64,000 nucleotides of DNA, taken from Streptomyces sp. NBC_01288. Lineage in GTDB: Bacteria; Actinomycetota; Actinomycetes; Streptomycetales; Streptomycetaceae. A model generated the notes under the pieces. It was not told the origin of the DNA and made no database searches. It worked only from the letters and a program-made list of their open reading frames with translations. Positions 41,250-50,101 of this stretch are shown here, piece by piece (the first letter of the stretch is position 1; the number at the start of each line of letters is the position of its first letter). The stretch is taken from assembly GCF_035982055.1 (NCBI RefSeq), contig NZ_CP108427.1, positions 5,579,001-5,643,000 of the forward strand, read 5' to 3'. Both the position numbers and the translations under genes were made by a program.

Positions 41250-42284
41250 TCACCCGATGCCCGACGCCTCGGTGAACCGCGTCACCAGGGAGACGAACCG
41301 GCCGGAGTCCTGGACGAGCATCGCGTGGCCGGCGTCGGGGAACATGACCAGCTCGGCGTGCTTGGCCCGCTGAGCGATGATGCTCGCGTTCTTGGGCGGC
41401 GTGATCTTGTCGAGGGAGCCGTTGGTGATCAGCATCGGGATGGTGCTGTCGGGCAGCTTGTCCCAGGTGCCCTCGAAGGACCCGTACGCCTGTCCGGCCT
41501 GGTACTGACGCAGCAGCGTCTCGTCGCCGACCTTCTCGGGCGGGATCAGACCGAGCTGCTCGATGTACGCGGCCCGCGCGGCGGTGGCGTCGGCGGGGAA
41601 GAGCAGGTCCATCATCTGCGGCCCCGTGGTCTTCGGGCTGTTGAGCTCCTTGGCCACGGCGGCCGGCGTGTTGATGGCCTCGCTGCCGCCGAGGTCGCCG
41701 CCGGTGCTCACGAGCGCGCTGATCGCACCCGGGTGGAGCGCGGCGACGGTCAGGCCGATCTCGCCGCCCATCGACCAGCCGAGCAGCGCGGGGTGCCGTA
41801 GACCCAGCGCCTTGATCAGACCGACGGTGTCGTCCGCCATGAGGGGAATGGTGTCGGGGACCGAGGTGTCGTCGGTCGTGTAGCCGACGCCGCGGTTGTC
41901 GAAGATCGTGACGCGGTAGTGCCGGCCGAGCCGGCTCAGCAGGTCGACCGTCCAGTCGCTCATGGTGCCGGTGTCGCCCATGACCATGAGGAGGTCGGGG
42001 CCGGAGCCGAACTGGCGGTAGCCGATCCTGATGCCGTCGACCGGGATCCGGCGCACCGGTCCGAGGAACGCGCCCCGCCCGCTCGGGGCGGAGTTCGGGA
42101 CGACGGTCGACGCCGCCTTGGTAGCGGTGATCGCCGTGGCCCGCGTGCTCGGCCTGCTGCTGGAAGCGCCGGTCGCGTGCCCACCGCCGGACGAACAGGC
42201 GACCGCTCCGAGGGCCACCGTGGCGACGGCCACGGCCAGCCGGGGCAGGGTGCGGGCACGCGGCGTGCGGTGCGATGCGGACAT
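41250..42284 (-). CDS. Lipoprotein alpha/beta hydrolase
   Basis: A 344-residue exported hydrolase with lipobox VALGAVACSS (Cys about residue 30). A Ser/Thr-rich linker and an alpha/beta-hydrolase domain follow: LLMVMGDTGTMSDWTVDLLS, nucleophile elbow LLGWSMGGEIGL, and catalytic His in FPDAGHAMLVQD. It is probably attached to the outer face of the membrane. Substrate unknown. The gene is on the minus strand after the relics. Confidence 0.88.
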   Translation of the reverse strand: MSASHRTPRARTLPRLAVAVATVALGAVACSSGGGHATGASSSRPSTRATAITATKAASTVVPNSAPSGRGAFLGPVRRIPVDGIRIGYRQFGSGPDLLMVMGDTGTMSDWTVDLLSRLGRHYRVTIFDNRGVGYTTDDTSVPDTIPLMADDTVGLIKALGLRHPALLGWSMGGEIGLTVAALHPGAISALVSTGGDLGGSEAINTPAAVAKELNSPKTTGPQMMDLLFPADATAARAAYIEQLGLIPPEKVGDETLLRQYQAGQAYGSFEGTWDKLPDSTIPMLITNGSLDKITPPKNASIIAQRAKHAELVMFPDAGHAMLVQDSGRFVSLVTRFTEASGIG

Positions 42285-42392
42285 GAGGGACCTCCGTGCT
42301 GGTCATGTGCGGGTGGGGGGTTGAGCAGGATGAGATGAGCTGTGGGTCCGGTGCGCGGGTCGAGCGCCGTGCCGCGGGTTGTCCCGTGGGCG

Positions 42393-42462
42393 GTTCCGCG
42401 ACGCAGACGTAGGCGCCCGGGCCGTGGGCTGCTCCGCGACTCAGGCGTAGGCGCCCGGGCGG
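42393..42462. repeat. Tandem duplication of the 3' end of the 42441 gene
   Basis: The segment CGACTCAGGCGTAGGCGCCC that includes the stop of the downstream membrane protein gene is repeated just beyond it with few changes (CGACGCAGACGTAGGCGCCC). The copies are spaced by about 37 bases. It has no coding consequence but shows a local duplication. Confidence 0.6.
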
Positions 42463-42983
42463 TGGGCCGGCTTGGTCGCGTCGCGGTCGGCCCGTGCCTG
42501 GAGCAGCTGGCCGCGGATGACGATCGTGCCCAGGCGGACGACGACCTCGCCGACCGCCATCAGGAGCAGGGCGACGACCCAGGCCTGGCCGCTGGTGACG
42601 TTGTGCGCGGCGGAGAAGCTGGTCACGTGCGCGGCGCCGGAGGGGTGCGTGGACCACACCGCGAAGCCCAGGCGGAAGCCCATGCTGATGATCCAGAGTG
42701 CGGCAGCACTGCGGGAGGCCTTGATCAGCACATGCCCGTCGGCGTGCCGGACCCGGGTGAGCAGACCGCCGGCGAGGCCGAGGACGACCCCGGTGACGGC
42801 GAAGACCACGGCCAGCGGGACGTCGTTGCCGGCGGTCGGGATGTCGGTCAGGTAGTTGCTGGCCGCCCAGGCGATCATGCCGAGCGGGAGCAGGATGGTG
42901 CGGGTGGTCAGCCGCTCCTCGCGCAGCTGGCGAAGGACGATGAGCAGGAGCGCGATGTCGATGAACCAGTCGGTCGTTGTCAT
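42441..42983 (-). CDS. Multipass membrane protein, function unknown
   Basis: A 180-residue protein with about five membrane helices: WFIDIALLLIVLRQL, ILLPLGMIAWAASNYL, LAVVFAVTGVVLGLAGGLL, AALWIISMGFRLGFAVW and AWVVALLLMAVGEVVVRL. Homologues are uncharacterised. The start is uncertain: ATG 42983 (MTTTDWFIDI), ATG 42995 or TTG 43022; the purine-rich site GAAGGAG lies near the last. It precedes a two-component system gene on the same strand. Confidence 0.75.
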   Translation of the reverse strand: MTTTDWFIDIALLLIVLRQLREERLTTRTILLPLGMIAWAASNYLTDIPTAGNDVPLAVVFAVTGVVLGLAGGLLTRVRHADGHVLIKASRSAAALWIISMGFRLGFAVWSTHPSGAAHVTSFSAAHNVTSGQAWVVALLLMAVGEVVVRLGTIVIRGQLLQARADRDATKPAHRPGAYA

Positions 42984-43056
42984 GGGTACGAGCATTCGCC
43001 GACGCGCCCCGAACTCCTTCAACCCAGGGGTGTAACCCGGGTTGAGGTCCGCGCCG

Positions 43057-43743
43057 CTACCGCTCGGTGTTGTCGACCAGGCCGAAGCGCCAGGCCCAGG
43101 CGATCAGCGCGCCGCGATCCTCCAGCGCCAGCTTGGCCAGGACGTGGTTGAGGTGCGTTTTCACCGTCGCCAGGCTGACGACCATCTCGCGCGCCACCTG
43201 CCGGTTGTTCAGCCCCTTCGCCAGGAGGCGTACGACGTCGACCTCCCGCCTGGTCAGCCCCTCGGCCTCGGGAGGGAGCGTCGTCGGCGAGGACGCGGGC
43301 GCGGCGGCGGGCGCCTCGGGCCGCGTCACGACGAGCTGCACGAGCCGTCGCTGCACGGCCGGGTCGAGGACGGTCCGGCCGGCCGCCACCTCCCGGACCG
43401 CGGCCAGCACCGCCTCGCCGGTCGCGTCCTTGGTCAGGTAACCGAGTGCGCCGGCCCGCAGCGCGGGCATCACCGCGTCGTCGTCGGCGAACGTCGTCAG
43501 GATCAGTACCCGTGTCCCGATGCCCGCCGCCAGTATCTCGGCCGTCACCTGCGCGCCGTCGAGCCCGGGCATCCGCAGGTCGACGAGGGCGACGTCGGGC
43601 CGCTCCGCCACGGCGAGCCGCACCGCCTCGTTCCCGTCACCGGCCTGCCCGACCACCTCGATGTCCGCCGCCGAGGTCAGCAGCAGCACCACCCCGTCCC
43701 GCACCACCGCCTGGTCGTCCGCGACCAGCACCCGAATCGTCAC
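43057..43743 (-). CDS. NarL/LuxR-family response regulator
   Basis: A 228-residue regulator with receiver RVLVADDQAVVRDGVVLLLT, Asp in VALVDLRMPGLDG, Lys in GYLTKDATG, and a C-terminal LuxR helix-turn-helix (LTRREVDVVRLLAKGLNNRQ, VSLATVKTHLNHVLAKLALE). It starts GTG at 43743, overlapping the kinase stop (GTGA). It pairs with the kinase that follows in transcription order upstream. Confidence 0.93.
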   Translation of the reverse strand: MTIRVLVADDQAVVRDGVVLLLTSAADIEVVGQAGDGNEAVRLAVAERPDVALVDLRMPGLDGAQVTAEILAAGIGTRVLILTTFADDDAVMPALRAGALGYLTKDATGEAVLAAVREVAAGRTVLDPAVQRRLVQLVVTRPEAPAAAPASSPTTLPPEAEGLTRREVDVVRLLAKGLNNRQVAREMVVSLATVKTHLNHVLAKLALEDRGALIAWAWRFGLVDNTER

Positions 43744-45107
43744 GCGTCCGCCTTCCCGTCTGCCGTCATGCCGCCGGTGTTGGTGCCAGGCGCGTGAGTG
43801 CCGCCCGAGTGAGTGCTGCCTGCGTCAGTGCCGTCTGCGTCAGTGCCATCTGGGACAGCGCCGCCTGCATCAGTGCCGCCTACGACAGCGCCGTCCGCCG
43901 CGGCACCATTCTCAACAGCGGTGTCCGCCGCGGCGCCGGCGCCCTCCACGACCGGCACACGGAGCGCGATCCGCCAGCCCGGTCCCTCGGGCGCGGGTCC
44001 GGCGGCCAACGAGCCGCCGACGGCCTCGATCCGCTCGGCCATGCCGCGCAGCCCCGTGCCGCTGCCCTGTACTCCCGACGGGCCGCGACCGGCCGGCAGC
44101 CCGCGGTCCCGCACGACAGCCCGCAGCTCGGAGCCCTCCCACGCCAGGTCCACGTCGATGGCGCTACCGGTCGCGTACCGCGCCGCGTTCGTCATGGCCT
44201 CCTGCACCGCCCGGTACACCGCGTGCCCGGCCTCGGGTGCGAGCCGACCGGTCCGGCCGCTGACGCGCAGCCGCGCCTCGCCCGGAAAACCCCTGGTCAG
44301 GCCGTCGATATCGGCCACACCCCGGAGCGGTACGGAACGCAGCGCACCCACCGCCGCGCGGGCCTCCTGTACTCCGTCGCGCGCGAGCTCGGCGGCGCGG
44401 TCCAGCGGCCCGGTCAGCGTCGCCGGAGCACCGTCACGCCGCGCGATCGCCCTGACCGCCTGCAACTGCATGGACAGTCCGGCGAGGCTGTGCGCGAGCA
44501 CGTCGTGCATCTCGTGGGCGATCCGCCTGCGCTCCTCAAGGGCCGCCGCCTCCTGTCGGGCGGCGCGGGACGCCTCCACTTCGGCCAGCAGCGCGACCGC
44601 GCGGTCCCGCTCGGCCTGGAGCGCGGCGTGCTCGATCGAACGGTCGGCGAGCAGCCACACCCCGACGGCCGACAGCAGGCCGGCCACGCTGCCGAAGATC
44701 ACCATGACCGCGACGCCGAAGCCGACAGCCAGCAGCGCGACGCAGGCGTTGCGCACCGGCCCGGCCGGGATGCACATCGGCAGCACGGCGGCGGCGGCCA
44801 GCACGGGAACCTCGCCGAGCCCGTTGGGCACGAGAGCCATGACGGCGAAGCCCGTCCCGATGGTCAGCGCGACGCCGAACCAGGTCAGCGGCGTCGGCAG
44901 GGCCCGGCCACTGAGCACCATGCCCAGCTCCGCGCAGAGCCCGAGCACGGCGACGACCACCTTCAACGCCGCCCCGTCGGCCGCGATCACCGAGACCACC
45001 ACGCAGGCGATCAGCGCGCCCGCGCCGATCACGTCACCCCGCTCGAAGATCCGGCGGTGTCCGGGCCCGGCCGCGGACCGGACCATGTCGGGCCACATAC
45101 TCACCAT
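43740..45107 (-). CDS. NarX-type sensor histidine kinase with pentapeptide-repeat tail
   Basis: A 455-residue kinase with five or six membrane segments in the first 170 residues. A HisKA_3 dimerisation domain follows (EERRRIAHEMHDVLAHSLAG, phosphorylated His in MHDVLAHS), then a HATPase domain (VQEAMTNAARYATG, GSGTGLRGMAERI). The C-terminal 60 residues are GTDADG/GTDAGG repeats encoded by degenerate 15-base units (43800-43925). ATG 45107 has a GGAG-rich site. It is coupled to the response regulator gene. Confidence 0.88.
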   Translation of the reverse strand: MVSMWPDMVRSAAGPGHRRIFERGDVIGAGALIACVVVSVIAADGAALKVVVAVLGLCAELGMVLSGRALPTPLTWFGVALTIGTGFAVMALVPNGLGEVPVLAAAAVLPMCIPAGPVRNACVALLAVGFGVAVMVIFGSVAGLLSAVGVWLLADRSIEHAALQAERDRAVALLAEVEASRAARQEAAALEERRRIAHEMHDVLAHSLAGLSMQLQAVRAIARRDGAPATLTGPLDRAAELARDGVQEARAAVGALRSVPLRGVADIDGLTRGFPGEARLRVSGRTGRLAPEAGHAVYRAVQEAMTNAARYATGSAIDVDLAWEGSELRAVVRDRGLPAGRGPSGVQGSGTGLRGMAERIEAVGGSLAAGPAPEGPGWRIALRVPVVEGAGAAADTAVENGAAADGAVVGGTDAGGAVPDGTDADGTDAGSTHSGGTHAPGTNTGGMTADGKADA

Positions 45108-45297
45108 TCCCGCGCTCCGTTCGCCATCGTCCGGCTCCCGCCGTCCGCGCACGGCGCGTCCCCCACGTGACCACGGCTACGTCGAGCACGACCGACGCGG
45201 TGCACGCACGGTCGGCGGCGCACGGCGGCGAGCATATATGTGGCGTCGGCACGCGCCTCGCCGCGCCCGGCGACCGGCCCGGCACGTGGCATGGCGC

Positions 45298-45325
45298 ACT
45301 TTTGCAAGCGGGTGCTTGCAAAAGT
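45298..45325. promoter_or_regulatory. Perfect palindrome upstream of XRE gene
   Basis: Arms ACTTTTGCAAGC (45298-45309) and GCTTGCAAAAGT (45314-45325) with a GGGT spacer, 26 bases before the XRE start. The 12-base arms are perfectly complementary and AT-richer than the surroundings. It is probably the autoregulatory operator of the XRE protein, possibly also acting on the divergent kinase gene. Confidence 0.8.
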
Positions 45326-45351
45326 TAGCGCGGGTGGTGCAAGGTGGAGGC

Positions 45352-45819
45352 ATGGCAACGCTCAACGTCGGCAATCTCGGGGAGTATCTGCGTGAGCAGC
45401 GGCGCAACGCGCAGCTGTCTCTGCGGCAGCTCGCCGATGCCGCCGGGGTGTCGAATCCGTATCTGAGCCAGATCGAGCGCGGGCTGCGCAAGCCGAGCGC
45501 GGAGGTGTTGCAGCAGGTCGCCAAGGCGCTGCGGATCTCCGCCGAGACGCTGTACGTGCGAGCCGGCATCCTCGACGCCGAGCGGGACCGGGACGAGGTC
45601 GAGACGCGTGCCGTCATCCTCGCCGATCCCACGCTCACCGAACGGCAGAAGCAGGTGCTGCTTCAGATCTACGAGTCCTTCCGCAAGGAGAACGGGTTCG
45701 AGATCGCCGACGGGGGCGAGGACGGCGGCAGTAGCGGTAGCAGTAGCCCCGGCGTGGCCGATGTCGGCGACGGTGGCGAGGGCGGCGACAGTGCCGCGCC
45801 GCACGAGACCGCCGGTTGA
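45352..45819 (+). CDS. XRE-family transcriptional regulator
   Basis: A 155-residue protein with helix-turn-helix at residues 7-60: LGEYLREQRRNAQLSLRQLA and AAGVSNPYLSQIERGLRKPS. A middle segment (LTERQKQVLLQIYESFRKEN) and a Gly/Ser-rich acidic tail follow. A strong GGTGGAGG site precedes the ATG. It is next to the HbhA-like gene, which it may regulate; such pairs are conserved in actinobacteria. Confidence 0.92.
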   Translation: MATLNVGNLGEYLREQRRNAQLSLRQLADAAGVSNPYLSQIERGLRKPSAEVLQQVAKALRISAETLYVRAGILDAERDRDEVETRAVILADPTLTERQKQVLLQIYESFRKENGFEIADGGEDGGSSGSSSPGVADVGDGGEGGDSAAPHETAG

Positions 45820-45877
45820 CCCGCGGACGTACACATCACACAACCCTCAGCTGATAGCAACCGGGAGGACCATCACC

Positions 45878-46525
45878 ATGGCCATCACCGATGACCTGCG
45901 CAAGACCCTGAGCGACCCCACCCCCCTCTACTTCGCCGCCGGCACCGCCGACCTCGCGCTCCAGCAGGCCAAGAAGGTTCCCGGCCTGGTCGAGCAGCTG
46001 CGTGCCGAGGCGCCGGCCCGGATCGACGCCGTGCGCGGCACCGACCCGAAGGCCGTGCAGGAGAAGGCCGCCGCCCGTGCCAAGGAGGCCGGTGCCAAGG
46101 CCAAGGGGGCGCAGGAGAACCTCCAGACCAAGGTCAACGAGTTCATCACCAGCCTCGACGGTGACCTCAAGAAGCTCAGCAGCACCTTCGACGCCGACCT
46201 GAAGAAGTTCGGCGAGTCCGCCCAGGACTTCGCGCTGCGCGGTGTCGGCGTCGCCGCCGAGTACGCCGTCAAGGCCCGCGAGGCGTACGAGAAGGTCGCC
46301 GAGCACGGCGAGCAGGCCGTGAAGACCTGGCGCGGCGAGGCCGCCGACGAGATCGAGGAGCTGGCCGTCGCGGTCGAGCCCGACCCGACTCCGGTGGCCG
46401 AGCCCGTCGTGGTGAAGGCCGAGACCCCGGCCCCGGCCGCTCCGGCGAAGAAGCCCGCCGCGCCCGCGAAGAAGGCCCCGGCCCGCAAGACCACCGCCAA
46501 GAAGACCACTCCGCCCGCCAAGTAA
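45878..46525 (+). CDS. Heparin-binding hemagglutinin-like (HbhA-like) protein
   Basis: A 215-residue protein. Residues 20-160 are a long coiled coil (ADLALQQAKKVPGLVEQLRA, NLQTKVNEFITSLDGDLKKL). The C-terminal 50 residues are Lys/Pro/Ala repeats (AKKPAAPAKKAPARKTTAKK), as in mycobacterial HBHA. There HBHA binds heparan sulfate and affects cell-surface and lipid inclusion behaviour. In Streptomyces the role is unknown. A hairpin terminator follows. A GGGAGGA site precedes the ATG. Confidence 0.85.
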   Translation: MAITDDLRKTLSDPTPLYFAAGTADLALQQAKKVPGLVEQLRAEAPARIDAVRGTDPKAVQEKAAARAKEAGAKAKGAQENLQTKVNEFITSLDGDLKKLSSTFDADLKKFGESAQDFALRGVGVAAEYAVKAREAYEKVAEHGEQAVKTWRGEAADEIEELAVAVEPDPTPVAEPVVVKAETPAPAAPAKKPAAPAKKAPARKTTAKKTTPPAK

Positions 46526-46543
46526 CACGTACGGGTGATCGGT

Positions 46544-46578
46544 AACGGGTCGGGCACTCCATGAGTGCCCGGCCCGTT
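46544..46578 (+). terminator. Hairpin terminator after HbhA-like gene
   Basis: Inverted arms AACGGGTCGGGCACT / AGTGCCCGGCCCGTT with one internal mismatch and a five-base loop. It lies 18 bases after the HbhA-like stop and is followed by TCTTC. It has no long T-run. Confidence 0.75.
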
Positions 46579-46638
46579 CTTCGGGTAGCGGGAATCCGGT
46601 TGCGGGTACGGTGACCGCGTAGGAACTAGCCGAGTCTG

Positions 46639-46992
46639 GTGGTGGACGTAGTGCTGATGCAGGGCTTCGCAGGGTTCATGTGGCTGTTGAGCACCGCCCT
46701 GATCATTTTCAGCGGCTTCGCACTCGTCGACGCCGCCACGCGTCGCGAGGACGCCTACCGCGCGGCGGACAAGAAGACCAAGCCGTTCTGGCTGATCGTC
46801 CTCGGGATCGCCTTCGTGGTGAACCTGATCTTCAACATCCTGTCGTTCCTGCCGATCATCGGCCTCGTCGCGACCATCGTGTACATGGTCGACGTGCGCC
46901 CGGCCCTCCGCGGCCTCCCCGGCGGCGGCCGCAGCCGCAGAGGCGGCTCCAGCAGCGACGGCCCCTACGGCCCGTACAACGGCGGCCGCTGA
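46639..46992 (+). CDS. DUF2516 small membrane protein
   Basis: A 117-residue protein with two membrane segments (FMWLLSTALIIFSGFALVDA and FWLIVLGIAFVVNLIFNILS extending to LVATIVYMVDV). A conserved polar segment (TRREDAYRAADKKTKPFW) lies between them and the C-terminal tail is Gly/Ser-rich. This fits DUF2516. Start codons GTG 46639 or the neighbouring GTG/ATG are all possible. Function unknown. Confidence 0.8.
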   Translation: MVDVVLMQGFAGFMWLLSTALIIFSGFALVDAATRREDAYRAADKKTKPFWLIVLGIAFVVNLIFNILSFLPIIGLVATIVYMVDVRPALRGLPGGGRSRRGGSSSDGPYGPYNGGR

Positions 46993-47041
46993 AGCCGTAC
47001 GACGACCACCGCACCGACCGGTCGCCCCGCTCGCTACGGAG

Positions 47042-48511
47042 CTACGGCGCCCGGTCCAGCAGCACTACCGCCACGTCGTCCGTCAGCTCGCCCCCGTTGA
47101 GGTCGCGGACCTCGTTGACCGCGGCCCGGAGCAGCTCCTCGCCCCGCAGCCCCTCGGCGAGCTGGCGGCGGACCATCGCCACCATGCCGTCCTGGCCGAG
47201 CCGTTCGCGGCGGCCCTCGCCGATCCGGCCCTCGATCAGGCCGTCGGTGTAGAGCATCAGGCTCCACTCCGCGCCCAGTTCGACCTGCATCCGGGGCCAG
47301 CGGGCGCCGGGGAGCAGGCCGAGAGCGGGGCCGTTGTTGTCGTAGGGGAGCAGTTCGGCGGGGCGGCCGGGGCGGGCCAGCAGTGGGGACGGGTGGCCGG
47401 CCAGGCAGAGGCCCGCGCGGCGGCCGTCGGGGGCGATGTCGACCGTGCAGAGCGTCGCGAAGATCTCGTCGTCGGAGCGCTCGTGCTCCAGGACCTGTTG
47501 CAGCGTGCCGAGCAGCTGGTCGCCGCAGAGGCCCGCCAGGGTCAACGCGCGCCAGGCGATGCGGAGTTCGACGCCGAGCGCGGCCTCGTCGGGGCCGTGG
47601 CCGCAGACGTCGCCGATCATCGCGTGCACGGTGCCGTCGGGGGTGCGCACGGTGTCGTAGAAGTCGCCGCCGAGCAGCGCGCGGGAGCGGCCGGGGCGGT
47701 AGCGGGCGGCGAAGCGCAGCGGGGAGCCCTCCAGGAGGGGGGTGGGCAGCAGGCCGCGTTCGAGGCGGGCGTTCTCCTGGGCGCGCAGCTTGGACTCGGT
47801 GAGCTTGCGCTCCGCGCGGTCGGAACGCTTCCGCTCCACCGCGTAGCGGATCGCGCGGCTCAGCAGCCGGCCGTCCAGCTCGTCGCGGAAGAGATAGTCC
47901 TGGGCGCCCACGCGGACCGCCTCGGCGCCGCGCTCGGTGTCGCCGGACGCGGTGAGGGCGAGGACGGCGTGGTGCGGCGCGATCCGCAGCACGTGCTTGA
48001 GCACGGCCAGCTCGTCGTCGGTGCCGTCCCCGGCCCGGGCGGGGGCGGGCAGCGCGAGGTCCAGCAGGATGCAGTGGACGTCGTCGGTGAGCAGCCGCTC
48101 GGCCTCGGTGAGGTTGCGGGCGGTGCGGATCCGGATCGGCTTGCCGGTCGGGTCGAGCAGCTCGGGCACGACGGGTGAGCCGCCGGGGTCGTCCTCGATC
48201 ATCAGCAGGGTGAGGTGACCGGTCGGGGTGCCGTGGGCAGGGGCCTGGGCGTGGGCAGCACCGGGCGTGGCGTCGGCCGGGCGGTCGTCCGCCTTGCCGT
48301 CGTCGGCCTTGTCCTGCGGGCGCGGAGCCTCCGTGGCTTCGGAGACGGCTTCGGACACGGCTCCGGGCACGGCCGTGGAGGCGGCTGCGGAGCTGTCCCC
48401 GGTGAGGCCTCCGGAACTGTCTCCGGAGCGGCCGCCGATCGCGGGCTCGGTCTGCGCCTGACCACTTTCCGCGGCCGGGACCGCTCTCTGCCGCGGTATG
48501 GGTGCGGGCAT
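47042..48511 (-). CDS. Receiver-domain plus SpoIIE/PP2C-type phosphatase (RsbU-like)
   Basis: A 489-residue signalling protein. The N-terminal 100 residues are low complexity. A receiver domain follows (LTLLMIEDDPGGSPVVPELL, Asp in CILLDLALP, Thr in ALTASGD; the usual Lys is replaced by Phe-Arg in YLFRDE). The PP2C-type phosphatase domain comes next (ALLGGDFYDTVRTPDGTVHA, IGDVCGHGPDEAALG, LMLYTDGLIEGR, LTDDVAVVLLD). Such proteins dephosphorylate anti-anti-sigma factors. ATG 48511 has a GGAAGG site. Confidence 0.9.
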   Translation of the reverse strand: MPAPIPRQRAVPAAESGQAQTEPAIGGRSGDSSGGLTGDSSAAASTAVPGAVSEAVSEATEAPRPQDKADDGKADDRPADATPGAAHAQAPAHGTPTGHLTLLMIEDDPGGSPVVPELLDPTGKPIRIRTARNLTEAERLLTDDVHCILLDLALPAPARAGDGTDDELAVLKHVLRIAPHHAVLALTASGDTERGAEAVRVGAQDYLFRDELDGRLLSRAIRYAVERKRSDRAERKLTESKLRAQENARLERGLLPTPLLEGSPLRFAARYRPGRSRALLGGDFYDTVRTPDGTVHAMIGDVCGHGPDEAALGVELRIAWRALTLAGLCGDQLLGTLQQVLEHERSDDEIFATLCTVDIAPDGRRAGLCLAGHPSPLLARPGRPAELLPYDNNGPALGLLPGARWPRMQVELGAEWSLMLYTDGLIEGRIGEGRRERLGQDGMVAMVRRQLAEGLRGEELLRAAVNEVRDLNGGELTDDVAVVLLDRAP

Positions 48512-48793
48512 CGTCCTGGTTCCTTCCCTCCCCCCGAGGGCACGGCGGAGCGAGGGACCTCGACCCACCGACCGGGACCATAGCGGTAGTGGGCGCCGTA
48601 AAGGAATGGTGTGAGACAGGTCGCCCGGCAGGCGGCCACTGTCATATGCCGTGATCCGTACGGCAGTTGGGCAGGGTGGCTCTTACCGGGGAATGACGAA
48701 GGTCACGCCGGGCGGGTGTTTGGCGCGGGTGGTGCGTGCGCCAGGTCACGTGGCCCGGGTCACCGACCGAACCCCGCCCATCAGCCGGACGTA

Positions 48794-49879
48794 TTACGCA
48801 TCCGGTCGCACAACACCCAATATCGGCATCGAACCCGCTCCCGCGACCGTCACCGTCCGCCCCGGCCGCGGGGCGTGGATGATCGCGCCGTCGCCGATGT
48901 ACATGGCGACATGGCTGGCGTCGTCGAAGTAGATGATGAGGTCGCCGGGGCGCATGTCCTTCTCGGCGACGTGCGGGAGCTGCTTCCACTGCTCCTGCGA
49001 GGTGCGCGGGATCGGGTCGCCGGCGCTCGCCCAGGCCTGTGAGGTCAGCCCCGAGCAGTCGTACGTCGACGGGCCCTCGGCGCCCCACTCGTACGCCTTG
49101 CCGAGCTGGGCCGTCGCGTAGGCCACCGCCGCCTTGCCCGCCGCGGACGCCTTCCCGCCGGCATCCTTGAGGGCGCCGGAGTCGAGCCACGCGGTCTGCG
49201 CCTTCAGCGCGGCCTGCTGCTCCAGCTTGGCCAGCCGCTCCTTCTCCTGCTTCTCCAGCTGGGACTCCAGCTGCTCGGCCGCCGCGATCTGGGTCGTGAC
49301 CTTCTTCTTGGCGGCGGCCTTGGCCTGGCGGTTCTTCTCCAACTGCTGCCACTGGGCGGAGGCGTCGGCGGTGTACTGCTTCAAGTCCTGCTGGGTGCGG
49401 GTCAGTTCGGCGATCAGGCCCTTGGTGGCGCGCTGGCCCTGAAGGACCCGGCCGGTACCGTCCAGGAACGCCTGCGGGTTGTCGCTCAGCAGCAGTTGCG
49501 CTTCGTCCGGGATCCCGCCCGTGCGGTACTGGGAGCGGGCCGCGGCACCGGCGCGGTCCTTCAACTCGTCCAGCTTCTCCTGGCCCTTGACGATCTTCTT
49601 GGCCAGCTCGACGATCTCCGCGGACTGCTTCTGGGACTTCTCCTCGGCCGCGTTGTAGGCGTCCGTGGCGACGGCGGCGTCGTGGTAGAGCGCGTCGAGC
49701 TTCTCGCGTACGGCCTCAAGGTCCTTGTTGGTCACGGGGGTTGGGGACGCGGTCGCCGAAGGCGTCGCTGTCGGCGTCGGAGCCGGGCTCGCGAACGCGA
49801 TGCCGGGTGCCGCGAGTACGGTGACCGCGCAGACGACCGTGATGGCCGTCGTGATCAGGGCTCGCCTGCCCGTTCCCAT
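48794..49879 (-). CDS. NlpC/P60-family cell-wall endopeptidase
   Basis: A 361-residue secreted protein with a signal peptide (ALITTAITVVCAVTVLAAPG, ending near AFASPAP). A long coiled coil follows (residues 55-240, LEAVREKLDALYHDAAVATD and on), then a C-terminal NlpC/P60 domain with catalytic Cys in YDCSGLTSQAW, His in SHVAMYIGDG and the third residue His in IIHAPRPG. It cleaves peptidoglycan stem peptides. ATG 49879 is chosen, since upstream codons are not signal-like. Confidence 0.92.
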   Translation of the reverse strand: MGTGRRALITTAITVVCAVTVLAAPGIAFASPAPTPTATPSATASPTPVTNKDLEAVREKLDALYHDAAVATDAYNAAEEKSQKQSAEIVELAKKIVKGQEKLDELKDRAGAAARSQYRTGGIPDEAQLLLSDNPQAFLDGTGRVLQGQRATKGLIAELTRTQQDLKQYTADASAQWQQLEKNRQAKAAAKKKVTTQIAAAEQLESQLEKQEKERLAKLEQQAALKAQTAWLDSGALKDAGGKASAAGKAAVAYATAQLGKAYEWGAEGPSTYDCSGLTSQAWASAGDPIPRTSQEQWKQLPHVAEKDMRPGDLIIYFDDASHVAMYIGDGAIIHAPRPGRTVTVAGAGSMPILGVVRPDA

Positions 49880-50101
49880 ATCCGTTCCCCCGCATCCCAC
49901 ATCTGATTGACCGTCAGTAACTTACGGACGCCTGGGGGATCGTGCCATGCCCGCACGCAAAACGACAGAGGCGGAACTTCCCGTACTTCTTCCCTTTCCT
50001 TCCAGGTCATGAGTTGTCACGACCTGGCGTGACGATCTCCCCGCCCGTGTGACGAACGGTCGCCGGGGATCGTTCCCCACGCGCCACACCCGCAACCGGA
50101 T

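Noticed and set aside
49880..50045. Possible c-di-AMP (ydaO-type) riboswitch before the NlpC/P60 gene
   Set aside because: Such riboswitches often precede Streptomyces cell-wall hydrolases, but the conserved core was not found in this leader.
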